A DNA stretch of 64,000 nt. Source: Robertmurraya sp047302285 (GTDB lineage Bacteria; Bacillota; Bacilli; Bacillales; Cytobacillaceae). The stretch covers positions 4,464,001 to 4,528,000 of the forward strand of contig NZ_CP154845.1 of assembly GCF_047302285.1 (NCBI RefSeq), written 5' to 3'. Below are positions 38,814 to 47,193 of the stretch, in pieces; position 1 is the stretch's first letter; each line of letters opens with the position of its first letter. The notes under the pieces were generated by a model. That model was not told the DNA's origin. It made no database searches and worked only from the letters and a program-made list of their open reading frames with translations. The translations under genes were made by a program, and so were the position numbers.

Positions 38814-39392
38814 TTACTTAGTTGTAAGATCTTGAGGTTTAGATAAAGAGGCTAGTTTTAGTATTAAAGCTCGAGTTACAATTCCAACAATGATGTAATA
38901 TATGAATGAATATCTGTATCTCCACTCTAAATAATTAACAAGTTTGACCCACTCGCAAAAGGGTTCACCTATATAGGCATATGTTAGTGCCATAATGATC
39001 TGGGCTAAAATAAAAGATTTCCATGTTCTAAAATATTGATATAACAACATGTAAGCTACAGGTACCATTGAAAAATCAAAAGGAAAGGCCCTGGGAATAA
39101 AAGGTAGGAGCGCAATGGGGTAATCCCAAAAACTGTATTGTGCACCAACTACATCTAATAAGGTTGTTGTTATGATAATTATGGTACCAAATAACAAAAT
39201 TTCTAAAATAATGTCTCGTTTAACAAGTTTAGCCCATATAACCCAAGGCACAACTAAAAAAACGACTAGTGTCCACCATTCCCAAGTTAAAAACTCATTT
39301 TTTAGCCAACTATTTAATTCTAAATGATAGAGCTTATCTTCTAATAAACGTATTTCCTTAAGATTTTCAAATATATTATCTATTGATATCAC
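38814..39392 (-). CDS. CBO0543-type membrane protein
   Basis: About 192 residues with five or so hydrophobic segments. The recognisable stretch is FLTWEWWTLVVFLVVPWVIW near residue 35, then DYPIALLPFIPRAFPFDFS near 100 and ILAQIIMALTYAYIGEPF, which is the pattern I recall for CBO0543. The function is unknown; the family is confined mainly to spore formers. The start is uncertain: the GTG at 39392 overlaps the only binding-site-like AGAGGTGAT. It lies 23 bp before the DUF421 gene, so the two form an operon. Confidence 0.7.
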   Translation of the reverse strand: MISIDNIFENLKEIRLLEDKLYHLELNSWLKNEFLTWEWWTLVVFLVVPWVIWAKLVKRDIILEILLFGTIIIITTTLLDVVGAQYSFWDYPIALLPFIPRAFPFDFSMVPVAYMLLYQYFRTWKSFILAQIIMALTYAYIGEPFCEWVKLVNYLEWRYRYSFIYYIIVGIVTRALILKLASLSKPQDLTTK

Positions 39393-39497
39393 CTCTATAT
39401 TTAAATGAAAAGGTAACAGATATTTTTGAATTCAAACTCTTTGAGCTGCCTTTTTAGTATTACCGTTTTTTAGTAATGAATTTCCATCGTAAATAAG

Positions 39498-39538
39498 AAA
39501 AAACCCATGTTGGAAGTTCTTCTAACACGGGTTTTCGA
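39498..39538. terminator. Terminator after cardiolipin synthase
   Basis: AAAAACCCATGTTGGAAG pairs with CTTCTAACACGGGTTTT, with T-rich tails on both strands. It lies between cls and the CBO0543/DUF421 operon. Confidence 0.8.
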
Positions 39539-39629
39539 CTCTTTTCAAATGAATCAGAAATATTTTAAAAACAATGAAATTTTTTAAATCTAGATTTAAC
39601 ATAGAACAATAAAAACAGGATACATCAAC

Positions 39630-41123
39630 TCATAATAATGGAGAGAGCAGGCGAGAACCCTGTTCAACAATGCGCTCGGTCAGGGATCGTTGCAACAAGT
39701 CTTCAATTCTTAATGGTACAGAATCAGCAAGATCACGCTCGAATTGATGTGTAAGTTCCATCGCCACATCAGTACTGTACAAGACTTGACACACCTCATA
39801 ATTCAGGCGAAAACTTCTCATATCATAGTTTGCTGCGCCTACTTCTGCAATTTCCTCATCAATGATCATCAGTTTCGCATGTAACATTCCTTTATCGTAC
39901 TGGTAAATTTGGACCCCAGCTTCTATAAGTTCCCCGTAATAGGTACGACTTGCAAAGCCTACGATTTTTTGATCAATGTGGCGAGGAACCAGCAATCTTA
40001 CGCGCACACCACGAGCCACAGCTGTCTTTAATGCCATAATAATATCTGTTTCTGGTATAAAGTAGGGAGTTGTTATATCAATGGTTTTGGTCGCCTGTGT
40101 TATACATATAAAGTAAGCTTGCCGAATGACTGGGGTAGGAATTCCAGGGTTTCCTTCCAACGTATGGATATACGCTTTTTGCATTGTCCCTGTCTTCTGG
40201 GATATGCCCATCTCTTTGTCATCAAGGGTACTCAACTCTGATCCTAATTCGGCTGACCATCTGGAAAGATCTACTTTGCCGGTTTGATTGATTTTCGTTA
40301 CCTCAGATTTTGTTTTCAGATTTGTTTTTGATTTTATCCGTTCCGGCACAGCGATATTCCAATGAACATCAAAGACAGTCTGCAAATCGACTGATGCTTC
40401 TCCTATGATTTGCAAATGAGTATCCCGCCAGAATCCTACATCAGGCTTCAATCCTGTATATTCATATCCTACATTCATGCCACCAGTAAATGCTTTCTTT
40501 CCGTCGACCGTGACAATCTTACAATGATCCCGATAATTCCAATTGGACAAAATCCAGGGAAAGCGTAAAGGAAATATTGTCCGACATTCTATCCCTGCTT
40601 CCACCATCTGAAGAATTTTTTGACGCGGAAATTTTTTACTCCCCCAACCATCTCTAATAAAACGAACCCGCACTCCATTTACTGCTTTTTCGATCAGCAG
40701 TTCTGTGATGCGATTACCAATTTGGTCGTTCCGATAGATGAAATATTCCAGATCAATGGTTTTTTGGGCTTTTTTTAGGGATTCGATAAGTTGTTCATAT
40801 TTTGCTATTCCATTGTTTAGTACTTGGACTTTGCCAACTCGAAGCCCGCTTACAGTAAAATACCTTAAAGCATCGGCGATTATCGATGCTGAATCACTAT
40901 ATGTATCAGGTAATTTATCAGACTCATTATGAGAAGAGGTCAATCTTTTCCGATGAATAATCTTGGGATTAGATGTGCTAAGATATAGCCAGAAACCAAT
41001 GACAGGCAAAACAAGGACGATTATTATCCAATTCAAAGCCTTGGCAGGCCGACGAACTTCCCAAATGGCTATGAATAACATAAAGAACGTATTTAACAGA
41101 TATAGATAAAAAATCCACTCCAA
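39630..41123 (-). CDS. cls: Cardiolipin synthase
   Basis: 497 residues. Two N-terminal membrane helices (FYLYLLNTFFMLFIAIW and LNWIIIVLVLPVIGFWLYL) are followed by two phospholipase-D catalytic motifs: DHCKIVTVDGKKAFTGG near residue 220 and MLHAKLMIIDEEIAEVGAANYD near 400. It condenses two phosphatidylglycerols into cardiolipin at the membrane. Cardiolipin genes travel with mobile spoVA modules, so it may adjust spore inner membrane composition; that is inference. The 5' third plus upstream DNA is duplicated at 46019-46516. Full length and apparently intact. Confidence 0.92.
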   Translation of the reverse strand: MEWIFYLYLLNTFFMLFIAIWEVRRPAKALNWIIIVLVLPVIGFWLYLSTSNPKIIHRKRLTSSHNESDKLPDTYSDSASIIADALRYFTVSGLRVGKVQVLNNGIAKYEQLIESLKKAQKTIDLEYFIYRNDQIGNRITELLIEKAVNGVRVRFIRDGWGSKKFPRQKILQMVEAGIECRTIFPLRFPWILSNWNYRDHCKIVTVDGKKAFTGGMNVGYEYTGLKPDVGFWRDTHLQIIGEASVDLQTVFDVHWNIAVPERIKSKTNLKTKSEVTKINQTGKVDLSRWSAELGSELSTLDDKEMGISQKTGTMQKAYIHTLEGNPGIPTPVIRQAYFICITQATKTIDITTPYFIPETDIIMALKTAVARGVRVRLLVPRHIDQKIVGFASRTYYGELIEAGVQIYQYDKGMLHAKLMIIDEEIAEVGAANYDMRSFRLNYEVCQVLYSTDVAMELTHQFERDLADSVPLRIEDLLQRSLTERIVEQGSRLLSPLL

Positions 41124-41225
41124 CTAAAAACCTCCCTAGTTTTTCTCTTAACATGTACAAACTATTTAGTAAGTATACGTTTGGAATACGAGGAATTGTT
41201 TTGATTGACCTTTTCTCATGAGACA
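40733..41225. repeat. Direct repeat around the cls 5' region, left copy
   Basis: Covers the cls start, its upstream region and about 390 bp of coding sequence. It matches 46019-46516 in the same orientation with few substitutions and small indels. The two copies enclose the spoVA module. Confidence 0.9.
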
Positions 41226-41397
41226 CCTCAATAAATTGATGTAAATGTCCTTCAGTTTACGTGGGTGGGACATAGGGGCATTGTCCCTATTGGCTACTCT
41301 AACACTTAGGATAATTCTATTACCCTAAAACGAAAGTGTCCTTTCACCTTGTCCCTCAATTACCCTAGAAGTTGCTATACAAATGAAAATGCTTATT

Positions 41398-41571
41398 TTA
41401 ATGTATCCTGTCCCAAACCCTACTTAGATCTAAGGGAACATAAACTTTATCGCGATGAATTTCCTTATGTATAATAGGATTTTTAAAACTATCCTCTAAA
41501 CTTCCAAAAAAATTCTTTTGTCTAGCTCGTGGTTTTGGTCCTAAAACCATTTCACTATAATCTTTATACAT
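41398..41571 (-). CDS. Small conserved protein, paralogue of the one at 33752
   Basis: 57 residues from ATG 41571, chosen because AAAGGAGAATAGG precedes it. The C-terminal half (SFKNPIIHKEIHRDKVYVPL) is nearly identical to that of the 59-residue protein at 33752. It lies divergently upstream of the spoVA operon. No known family; a spore-related role is only suggested by context. Confidence 0.65.
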   Translation of the reverse strand: MYKDYSEMVLGPKPRARQKNFFGSLEDSFKNPIIHKEIHRDKVYVPLDLSRVWDRIH

Positions 41572-41601
41572 ACTTCCTATTCTCCTTTGATAATTTTCCA
41601 C

Positions 41602-41930
41602 TTTCTTATGTTAAATAATTTAATAACACAAACCTGCAACTATTACTCCATTTCCAAAACAAAAAGCATATATGTCTATGTTTGGACTAAAACTCACTGT
41701 AACCCATGAATAAATCAACTGAACTTTAATCACTTTTTTAAAAAAGCTTGATTTTCAATTTTCACTACCCTTCCTCTCGCAGAATTTTACTTACAAAATG
41801 TATTTTTACCAAAAACCTTAAAATATTTCATATTTGAATTTTTAAATATTCATTTATATATAAAAATAAATGAATAAATTTATATTTTATTTAGCACCAT
41901 ATTACTGTCAAATCATAGGAGGTGTTATTC
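41602..41930. other. Upstream region of the spoVA operon
   Basis: Very AT-rich, no gene. CATATTA at 41898-41904 fits a sigma-G -10 box, but the best -35 candidate, GAATA at 41872, is 21 bp away, which is too far; the promoter is therefore uncertain. AGGAGGTG precedes the first start. Confidence 0.4.
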
Positions 41931-42137
41931 ATGACAGTCATAAATGACGTTAAAACAGCTTTAGCTGGATTAAAAAGCGCTCAAGCTAGCTTTGAAACAT
42001 TTGCTCTCAGTACGGATAATCAACAAGCTAAGAAACTTTATCAAGATGCTGCTACACAAACCCAATCCGTTATTGATAATGTTGAACCACGTGTTCAACA
42101 AATCGAACAAGAAGAACCTCAATACAAACAACAATAA
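41931..42137 (+). CDS. DUF1657 protein, first gene of the spoVA2mob-type operon
   Basis: 68 residues from ATG 41931, with AGGAGGTG upstream; the ORF start at 41922 is before the spacer. Helical: VKTALAGLKSAQASFETFAL, then QQAKKLYQDAATQTQSVIDN. It is a paralogue of the 68-residue protein at 44547 and of the tail of the DUF421 protein at 44785. DUF1657 proteins occur in mobile spoVA operons; biochemical role unknown. A hairpin follows it inside the operon. Confidence 0.85.
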   Translation: MTVINDVKTALAGLKSAQASFETFALSTDNQQAKKLYQDAATQTQSVIDNVEPRVQQIEQEEPQYKQQ

Positions 42138-42143
42138 TGAGTA

Positions 42144-42180
42144 TGGCGAAAAGGTTGGTTGAAAGGCCAACCTTTTTTGA
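42144..42180 (+). terminator. Internal terminator/attenuator in the spoVA operon
   Basis: AAAAGGTTGGTTG pairs with GGCCAACCTTTT, followed by TTG. It lies between the first DUF1657 gene and the lipoprotein gene, so part of the transcripts may stop here and favour the first product. Confidence 0.7.
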
Positions 42181-42215
42181 GCATCCCTATACTGGTAAAA
42201 CATGGAGGTGATTTC

Positions 42216-42671
42216 ATGAAAGTGAAAATATTATTTTTCATTTTAATCCTTATCGGAATGGGTTCAGGGTGTAACGGGAACCAAAATCAGTTAGATAATA
42301 ATAATGATTTGAGTATTTCACAAGTACATACAAGTAAACCAATTGATCAATCTGTTGCCAATCATGCTAAAGAAAAGATTATCACTAAGGAAGAAATTTC
42401 GGATGTAAAGGCTGTGAATACAGATAATGAGCTTTTAGTAGCGATTAAAGTCGGAAATTTCAACCGTTTCCGATTAAAAAATATCGAGAAGTCAGTTAAA
42501 TCTGACTTAAAAAAAATGTATCCCGATCATAAAGTATTTGTTTCGAGTGATAAAAAAATGTTCTGGGAACTTGAAAACATAGAACAGAGACTAAAAAAAA
42601 ACGATACGAATGAGAAAAACTTAAAAAAGGATTTAAATAAACTGAAAAGTCTTATGAAGGAACAAACATAA
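42216..42671 (+). CDS. YhcN/YlaJ-type spore lipoprotein
   Basis: 151 residues from ATG 42216, with GGAGGTGA upstream. The signal peptide (KVKILFFILILIGMGSGC) ends in a lipobox Cys. The body shows the family pattern: repeated KVGNFNRFRLKNIEKSVKSD with a beta-alpha fold and a charged helical C-terminus (LKKDLNKLKSLMKEQ). YhcN and YlaJ are forespore lipoproteins of the inner spore membrane. It is the second gene of the module, as in known spoVA2mob operons. ORFs upstream of the chosen start have no binding site. Confidence 0.8.
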   Translation: MKVKILFFILILIGMGSGCNGNQNQLDNNNDLSISQVHTSKPIDQSVANHAKEKIITKEEISDVKAVNTDNELLVAIKVGNFNRFRLKNIEKSVKSDLKKMYPDHKVFVSSDKKMFWELENIEQRLKKNDTNEKNLKKDLNKLKSLMKEQT

Positions 42672-42688
42672 AGAGAAAGGAACGAGTT

Positions 42689-43168
42689 ATGTCTAATAAT
42701 CAAAAGAAACAACTCACTCCTGTGCAACAGGAATACCAAAAATTGCAAAAACAACGAGAGATTAAAAGACCGGTTGTTAAAAATTGTATAAAGGCCTTTA
42801 TAACTGGTGGACTTATCTGTCTGATCGGTCAGTGTATTTCTGACTTTTACATTTATTTTTTTGATTTTACTGAGCAAACGGCCGGAAATCCGACAGTGGG
42901 TACGTTAATTTTTATTACGATGCTTCTTACTGGTTTTGGTGTATATGATCGAATGGCCCAATTTGGAGGGGCTGGAACAGCTGTACCCGTAACTGGTTTT
43001 GGCAATGCGGTCATATCACCTGCCATTGAGCATCGTTCCGAAGGATTTGTACTGGGCGTAGGCGGCAACATGTTTAAATTAGCAGGGGCGGTTATTTTAT
43101 TTGGTGTTTTTTCTGCTTTTGTCATTGCCCTCATCAAGACCATTTTAATCCAGTGGGGTGGTTTATAA
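42689..43168 (+). CDS. spoVAC: SpoVAC, dipicolinic acid channel protein
   Basis: 159 residues. After a charged N-terminus it has several membrane helices: FITGGLICLIGQCISDFYIY near residue 35, TLIFITMLLTGFGVYDRMAQ, FGGAGTAVPVTGFGN, then FKLAGAVILFGVFSAFVIAL. It is part of the SpoVA machine that moves calcium dipicolinate into the forespore and releases it in germination; SpoVAC acts as a mechanosensitive channel in B. subtilis. Its stop overlaps the spoVAD start (TAATG). Family length is typical. Confidence 0.93.
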   Translation: MSNNQKKQLTPVQQEYQKLQKQREIKRPVVKNCIKAFITGGLICLIGQCISDFYIYFFDFTEQTAGNPTVGTLIFITMLLTGFGVYDRMAQFGGAGTAVPVTGFGNAVISPAIEHRSEGFVLGVGGNMFKLAGAVILFGVFSAFVIALIKTILIQWGGL

Positions 43169-44181
43169 TGCTTGCAGGTCATCGTACATGGATCTTTGAA
43201 CACAAACCTGTGATACTTTCTACTGGAACAGTTGGAGGACCATTTGAAGCAAACGGAGCGATCGCAGAAGATTTCGATCTCCTTCATGCTGATTTATGGC
43301 TTGGTCAGGATTCCTATGAAAAGGCACATAAAGTCCTTTTTGAAGAAGCCTGTCAAAAAGCCATGGAAAAAGGGGGCATCCAAAAAGATCAAGTTCAATT
43401 TATCCTAGCTGGGGATCTGATCAACCAGATAACTCCGACAAGTTTTGCCAGTCGAACAATTGGATCTCCGTATTTTGGTTTATTCGGTGCCTGCTCTACG
43501 TCTATGGAAGGACTGGCTCTAGGTGCTTATATTGTGAATACAAAAGGAGCTAAATATTTATTAACAGGAGCATCTAGTCATGATACAGCTGTTGAAAAAC
43601 AATTTCGGTATCCAACTGAGTATGGTGGACAAAAACCTCCTACGGCACAATGGACTGTTACTGGTGCCGGTGCGGCCCTATTAAGTGATTCTGGGGATGG
43701 ACCTCGTGTCACTTCTGCTACAATAGGCCGTGTGATTGATATGGGTCTGACAGATCCATTTAACATGGGAGGAGCTATGGCGCCAGCTGCGGTTGATACC
43801 ATTGAAGCCCATTTAAAGGAACGAAATGTTGAGCCATCTTATTACGATTTAATTGTAACCGGTGACCTTGGCCAAATCGGACAGGAAGTGTCCATGGATC
43901 TATTTAAAAAGCATGGAACTCCTATTAGTGAAGAACAATACCAAGATTGTGGCCTTATGATTTATCGGGAAGGACAACCCGTTCTTGCAGGGGCAAGCGG
44001 TGCAGGCTGTTCAGCAACGGTAGTTTATGGGCATTTATTAAACCGCATGAAAAAAGGTGAATTTAAACGAATGTTAGTTGTGGCTACAGGTGCTTTGCTT
44101 TCACCGTTGTCCTTTCAGCAAAACGAAACGATTCCTTGTATCGCCCATGCAGTGTCAATTGAATGCGGAGGTGAACATTAA
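43168..44181 (+). CDS. spoVAD: SpoVAD, dipicolinic acid-binding protein
   Basis: 337 residues from ATG 43168, overlapping the spoVAC stop by one base. It has a thiolase-like fold (GDLINQITPTSFASRTIG, FGACSTSMEGLALGAYIV near residue 110, SSHDTAVEKQFRYPTEYGG) as in B. subtilis SpoVAD, which binds dipicolinate on the membrane face. A Cys sits at the ketosynthase position (FGACST), and HDT and RYPTEY blocks are conserved. Complete with no lesion. The longer frame from 43153 has no binding site. Confidence 0.94.
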   Translation: MLAGHRTWIFEHKPVILSTGTVGGPFEANGAIAEDFDLLHADLWLGQDSYEKAHKVLFEEACQKAMEKGGIQKDQVQFILAGDLINQITPTSFASRTIGSPYFGLFGACSTSMEGLALGAYIVNTKGAKYLLTGASSHDTAVEKQFRYPTEYGGQKPPTAQWTVTGAGAALLSDSGDGPRVTSATIGRVIDMGLTDPFNMGGAMAPAAVDTIEAHLKERNVEPSYYDLIVTGDLGQIGQEVSMDLFKKHGTPISEEQYQDCGLMIYREGQPVLAGASGAGCSATVVYGHLLNRMKKGEFKRMLVVATGALLSPLSFQQNETIPCIAHAVSIECGGEH

Positions 44182-44183
44182 AC

Positions 44184-44534
44184 ATGATTTATTTTTGGGC
44201 TTTTGTCGTAGGCGGTTTAATTTGTGTCATTGGACAAATTATGTTTGATGTTTTTAAATTGACTCCCGGACATACCTTAAGTGCCCTTGTAGTGATTGGT
44301 GCCCTTTTAGATGGGTTTGGGTTATACGAACCCCTGATTGACTTTGCTGGGGCAGGAGCTACCGTCCCTATTACAAGCTTTGGAAATTCCCTTGTACATG
44401 GTGCCATGCAAGAAGCTGAAAAACATGGATTAGTTGGCGTGCTTACAGGGATGTTTGAAGTAACAAGTTCTGGTGTTTCAGCAGCCATTGTTTTCGGAAT
44501 GATTGGTGCTTTGATATTTAAACCAAAAGGATAA
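44184..44534 (+). CDS. spoVAEb: SpoVAEb channel protein
   Basis: 116 residues, about four membrane helices (YFWAFVVGGLICVIGQIMFD near the start; GALLDGFGLYEPLIDFAGAG; VLTGMFEVTSSGVSAAIVFG). It is paralogous to SpoVAC (same GGLICxIGQ and FGGAG/FAGAG blocks) and is expected to share the pore complex. GGAGGTGAAC precedes the ATG, which is two bases after the spoVAD stop. The module lacks separate spoVAA, AB, AEa and AF genes, as is usual for spoVA2mob. Confidence 0.92.
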   Translation: MIYFWAFVVGGLICVIGQIMFDVFKLTPGHTLSALVVIGALLDGFGLYEPLIDFAGAGATVPITSFGNSLVHGAMQEAEKHGLVGVLTGMFEVTSSGVSAAIVFGMIGALIFKPKG

Positions 44535-44546
44535 GGAGAATATTGA

Positions 44547-44753
44547 ATGACAATTGCATCAGATGTAAAGCAGTCACTTGCCAGCCTTAAAGTGGTAGAA
44601 GCTAGTCTCTCAAGTTTAGCATTGCGGACTCAGGACTCTGACTCAAAACGTACGTTACATGAAACCATGATGATTATACATGAAGTAGTGACCGATTTAA
44701 AAAAACGAGTTGGAGAATTGGAACGAGAAGAATTGCAATACAAAGGATTTTAA
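44547..44753 (+). CDS. DUF1657 protein, second copy
   Basis: 68 residues, with AAGGAGAATATTG before the ATG. Helical, and alike in length and pattern to the first copy at 41931 (VKQSLASLKVVEASLSSLAL; final block EELQYK). Gene order spoVAEb-DUF1657-DUF421 matches known mobile spoVA operons. It may form a complex with the DUF1657 tail of the next protein; that is inference. Confidence 0.85.
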   Translation: MTIASDVKQSLASLKVVEASLSSLALRTQDSDSKRTLHETMMIIHEVVTDLKKRVGELEREELQYKGF

Positions 44754-44784
44754 GAGAAATTATTTTATCAGGAGGTGGCAAGCA

Positions 44785-45645
44785 GTGCCTGAATGGTTAG
44801 ATATTGCTGTACGGTCAGCAATCTTTGTTGCTGTTTTATTTTTCATTACAAAGTGGTTAGGGAAAAAGCAAATTTCTGAACTATCTTTCTTTGAATATGT
44901 CACTGGTATTTCCATTGGAAGTATTGGCGCAGAAGTGGCTATGGGACTTGAACGAAACATTTTTCACGGAATCATTGGAATTATCATCTTTGCTGCTATA
45001 CCCTTTTTCGCTGGTTTAATTTCCTTAAAAAGCAAAGGTTTTCGTAACTTTATAGAAGGGAAAGCAACTGTATTTATAAAAGATGGAAAAATCATGGAAG
45101 ATAACTTAAAAAAAGAAAGATACACGACTGATGAATTGTTAGAATTACTCCGAAAAAAGGATGTCTATCAGGTAGCTGATGTTGAATTTGCTGTATTAGA
45201 GGCAACAGGAGATTTATCCGTCATGCTAAAAAAGGAGAACCAACCTTTAACAGCAAAGGATTTAAATTTATCTGTTCCTTCGATTAAAGAGCCCCATACT
45301 GTCATCATGGATGGTGTCATAATGGATGAACCACTTGCCACGATTGGACGAAGTCGGGCCTGGTTACACACTGAATTGGAAAAACTAGGGGTTACGGTTG
45401 AAAATGTTTTTCTTGGACAGATTAATTCTTTTGGAGAATTAACAGTTGATCTTTTTGACGATAAGTTACAAGTCGCCGCCCCGCAAGAAAGACCTTTAAT
45501 TCTTTCAACCCTAAAAAAATGCCAAGCAGACTTGGAACTGTTTGCTCTTGGAACTGAATCAAAGGAGGCCAAACAAATGTATAGGTTAAACAGTGAAAAA
45601 TTACAAGAAGCTATTGATAAAGTGACCCCTATTTTAAGAGCTTGA
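44785..45645 (+). CDS. DUF421 membrane protein with C-terminal DUF1657 domain
   Basis: 286 residues from GTG 44785, with AGGAGGTGG upstream; the ORF start at 44710 overlaps the previous gene. Three N-terminal membrane helices (IAVRSAIFVAVLFFITKWLG, then FHGIIGIIIFAAIPFFAGLI), followed by the DUF421 fold (GKATVFIKDGKIMEDNLKK, TVIMDGVIMDEPLATIGRSR). Residues from about 225 repeat the DUF1657 pattern (LSTLKKCQADLELFALGTES), a fusion of the two families encoded next door. In B. subtilis, the DUF421 gene of spoVA2mob matters for heat resistance. Last gene before the terminator at 45774. Confidence 0.85.
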   Translation: MPEWLDIAVRSAIFVAVLFFITKWLGKKQISELSFFEYVTGISIGSIGAEVAMGLERNIFHGIIGIIIFAAIPFFAGLISLKSKGFRNFIEGKATVFIKDGKIMEDNLKKERYTTDELLELLRKKDVYQVADVEFAVLEATGDLSVMLKKENQPLTAKDLNLSVPSIKEPHTVIMDGVIMDEPLATIGRSRAWLHTELEKLGVTVENVFLGQINSFGELTVDLFDDKLQVAAPQERPLILSTLKKCQADLELFALGTESKEAKQMYRLNSEKLQEAIDKVTPILRA

Positions 45646-45773
45646 AATTATAACAATCCTTTGAAGGAAATCTTTTTTCAAATTTACCAAAGATTGCTTA
45701 CAAAAAATAAACAACATATATGGGTTAATAACTTTATTAATTTAGTTGCATAGTCAAAGAGAAGAAAAAAGTT

Positions 45774-45808
45774 TAAAAACCTTAGTCCAATTTCGGACTA
45801 AGGTGAAT
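45774..45808 (+). terminator. Terminator of the spoVA operon
   Basis: ACCTTAGTCC pairs with GGACTAAGGT, with an AAAA/TTTT border. Confidence 0.85.
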
Positions 45809-45913
45809 TTTGTAACCGTCAAGTAGTTTTGAACACTTTTTGTTCATTAATTTTAACCACTTTTGCTATTTAATTTCCCTACCCCGATTTCGAAAAGGAT
45901 GGGGAAATTTAAC

Positions 45914-46018
45914 TTATGAATTAAAAGGGCCTAACCCCAAGTTGATCGTCTAATTCGGCTTTTTCTTCCTCTAATTTTGAGACTTGTCGCTTTAAATCAT
46001 TAATTTCTTCTAGTAATT
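45914..46018 (-). pseudogene. Coiled-coil protein, C-terminal remnant
   Basis: The minus strand reads LLEEINDLKRQVSKLEEEK and then LDDQLGVRPFNS-stop. It is open only up to 46018, where the duplicated cls segment begins, so the rest of the gene was removed by that rearrangement. Family unknown. Confidence 0.5.
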
Positions 46019-46425
46019 ATAGATGAAATATTCCAGATCAATGGTTTTTTGGGCTTTTTGTAGGGATTCGATAAGTTGTTCATATTTTGCTATTCCATTG
46101 TTTAGTACCTTGGACCTTGCCGACTCGAAGCCCTTGCACAGTGAAAGGTCGTAAAGCATCGGCGATTATCGATGCTGAATCACTATATATATCAGGCAAT
46201 TTATCAGACTCATTATGAGAAGAAGTCAATCTCTTCCGATGAATAAGCTTGGGATTTGATATGCTAAGATATAGCCAGAAACCAATGACAGGCAAAACAA
46301 GGACGATTATTATCCAATTCAAAGCCTTGGCAGGCCGACGAACTTCCCAAATGGCTATGAATAACATAAAGAACGTATTTAACAGATACAGATAAAAAAA
46401 TCCACTCCAATTAAAACCTCCCTAG
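46019..46425 (-). pseudogene. Cardiolipin synthase 5' fragment (duplicate)
   Basis: It matches the first ~125 codons of cls at 39630-41123 with several substitutions and at least two frameshifts (near 46108 and near the start codon, where one base is added in AAAAAAA). Readable part: MLFIAIWEVRRPAKALNW to ADALRPFTVQGLRVGKVQ. The catalytic domains are missing. Confidence 0.88.
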
Positions 46426-46516
46426 TTTTTCTCTTAATATATACAAACTATTTAGTAAGTATACGTTTGGAATACGAAGGAATTGTTCGGTAGACATTTT
46501 CTCATGAGTGGTGAGA
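46019..46516. repeat. Direct repeat around the cls 5' region, right copy
   Basis: Same orientation as 40733-41225, ending at ttttctcatgag in both copies. The distance between the copies is 5.3 kb and contains the entire spoVA module. Confidence 0.9.
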
Positions 46517-46613
46517 CATCCTAAATAATTTTGTAATTAGTTTGTTTTGTCAAAGGAATTTTAACGTTGGAAATGGATTGAAAAACAAAAGGTTCGTTTT
46601 ACAATTCTTCTAT

Positions 46614-47087
46614 TTAACCCCAATACCTTCCATAATTCTGCTTCATCTGACTAAGTATATTTGATGTTAAAAAGACTCCAACAGGGGGCAAGGTACTACT
46701 ACTAACGGGATATCCTGTAAGAGATCTATCGGTTGTAGCAATCCAAGTTCCATACTCGCCTGCTTGTAAAGAAGGAGGTTTCATAATAAGCCTTCCATTT
46801 AAAATAAAATGTCGAATGCTAATCGAGGGATCATCAAATATAGTTAAGTTACCAGAAAATGTGGCATAAGCTGATTCAAATCTTATTTGTTTGGTGTTTT
46901 CTTCCCAATACCCATTAATTTGAATAGGTGTACCACGAAAATTAATTGTACCAAATACTTTATTATTACCTGTAATAGAATTAATGATGAGTACTCCCCA
47001 AATAATGGGTCGACCGGCTATAGAAGCCGAAATACCCCATTTTGATGGAAAAGGTATACTAACCATGAGTTTCTGTGCAGTTTGCAA
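46614..47087 (-). CDS. Hypothetical protein, paralogue of the one at 50526
   Basis: 157 residues from TTG 47087 with GAGGAATC upstream. The sequence is beta-rich and Ile/Gly-rich (VSIPFPSKWGISASIAGRPI, TINFRGTPIQINGYWEE, RLIMKPPSLQAGEYGTWIAT). It is about 60 percent alike to the 150-residue protein at 50526-50978. It has no signal peptide or membrane helix. I do not recognise the family; the pattern resembles small barrel-like coat or appendage proteins only loosely. Confidence 0.65.
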   Translation of the reverse strand: MQTAQKLMVSIPFPSKWGISASIAGRPIIWGVLIINSITGNNKVFGTINFRGTPIQINGYWEENTKQIRFESAYATFSGNLTIFDDPSISIRHFILNGRLIMKPPSLQAGEYGTWIATTDRSLTGYPVSSSTLPPVGVFLTSNILSQMKQNYGRYWG

Positions 47088-47193
47088 AAGTTGATTCCTC
47101 GTTTCGTAATAATCATAAATACAAGATTTTAAAGTTTAATTTCTATCTATACATCAGAGTGTTAAAAAAAGAAAGAAAGTTTAATAAATTATT

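Noticed and set aside
41872..41904. Sigma-G promoter for the spoVA operon
   Set aside because: The -10 box is good, but the only -35 match is 21 bp away; not claimed as a promoter feature.
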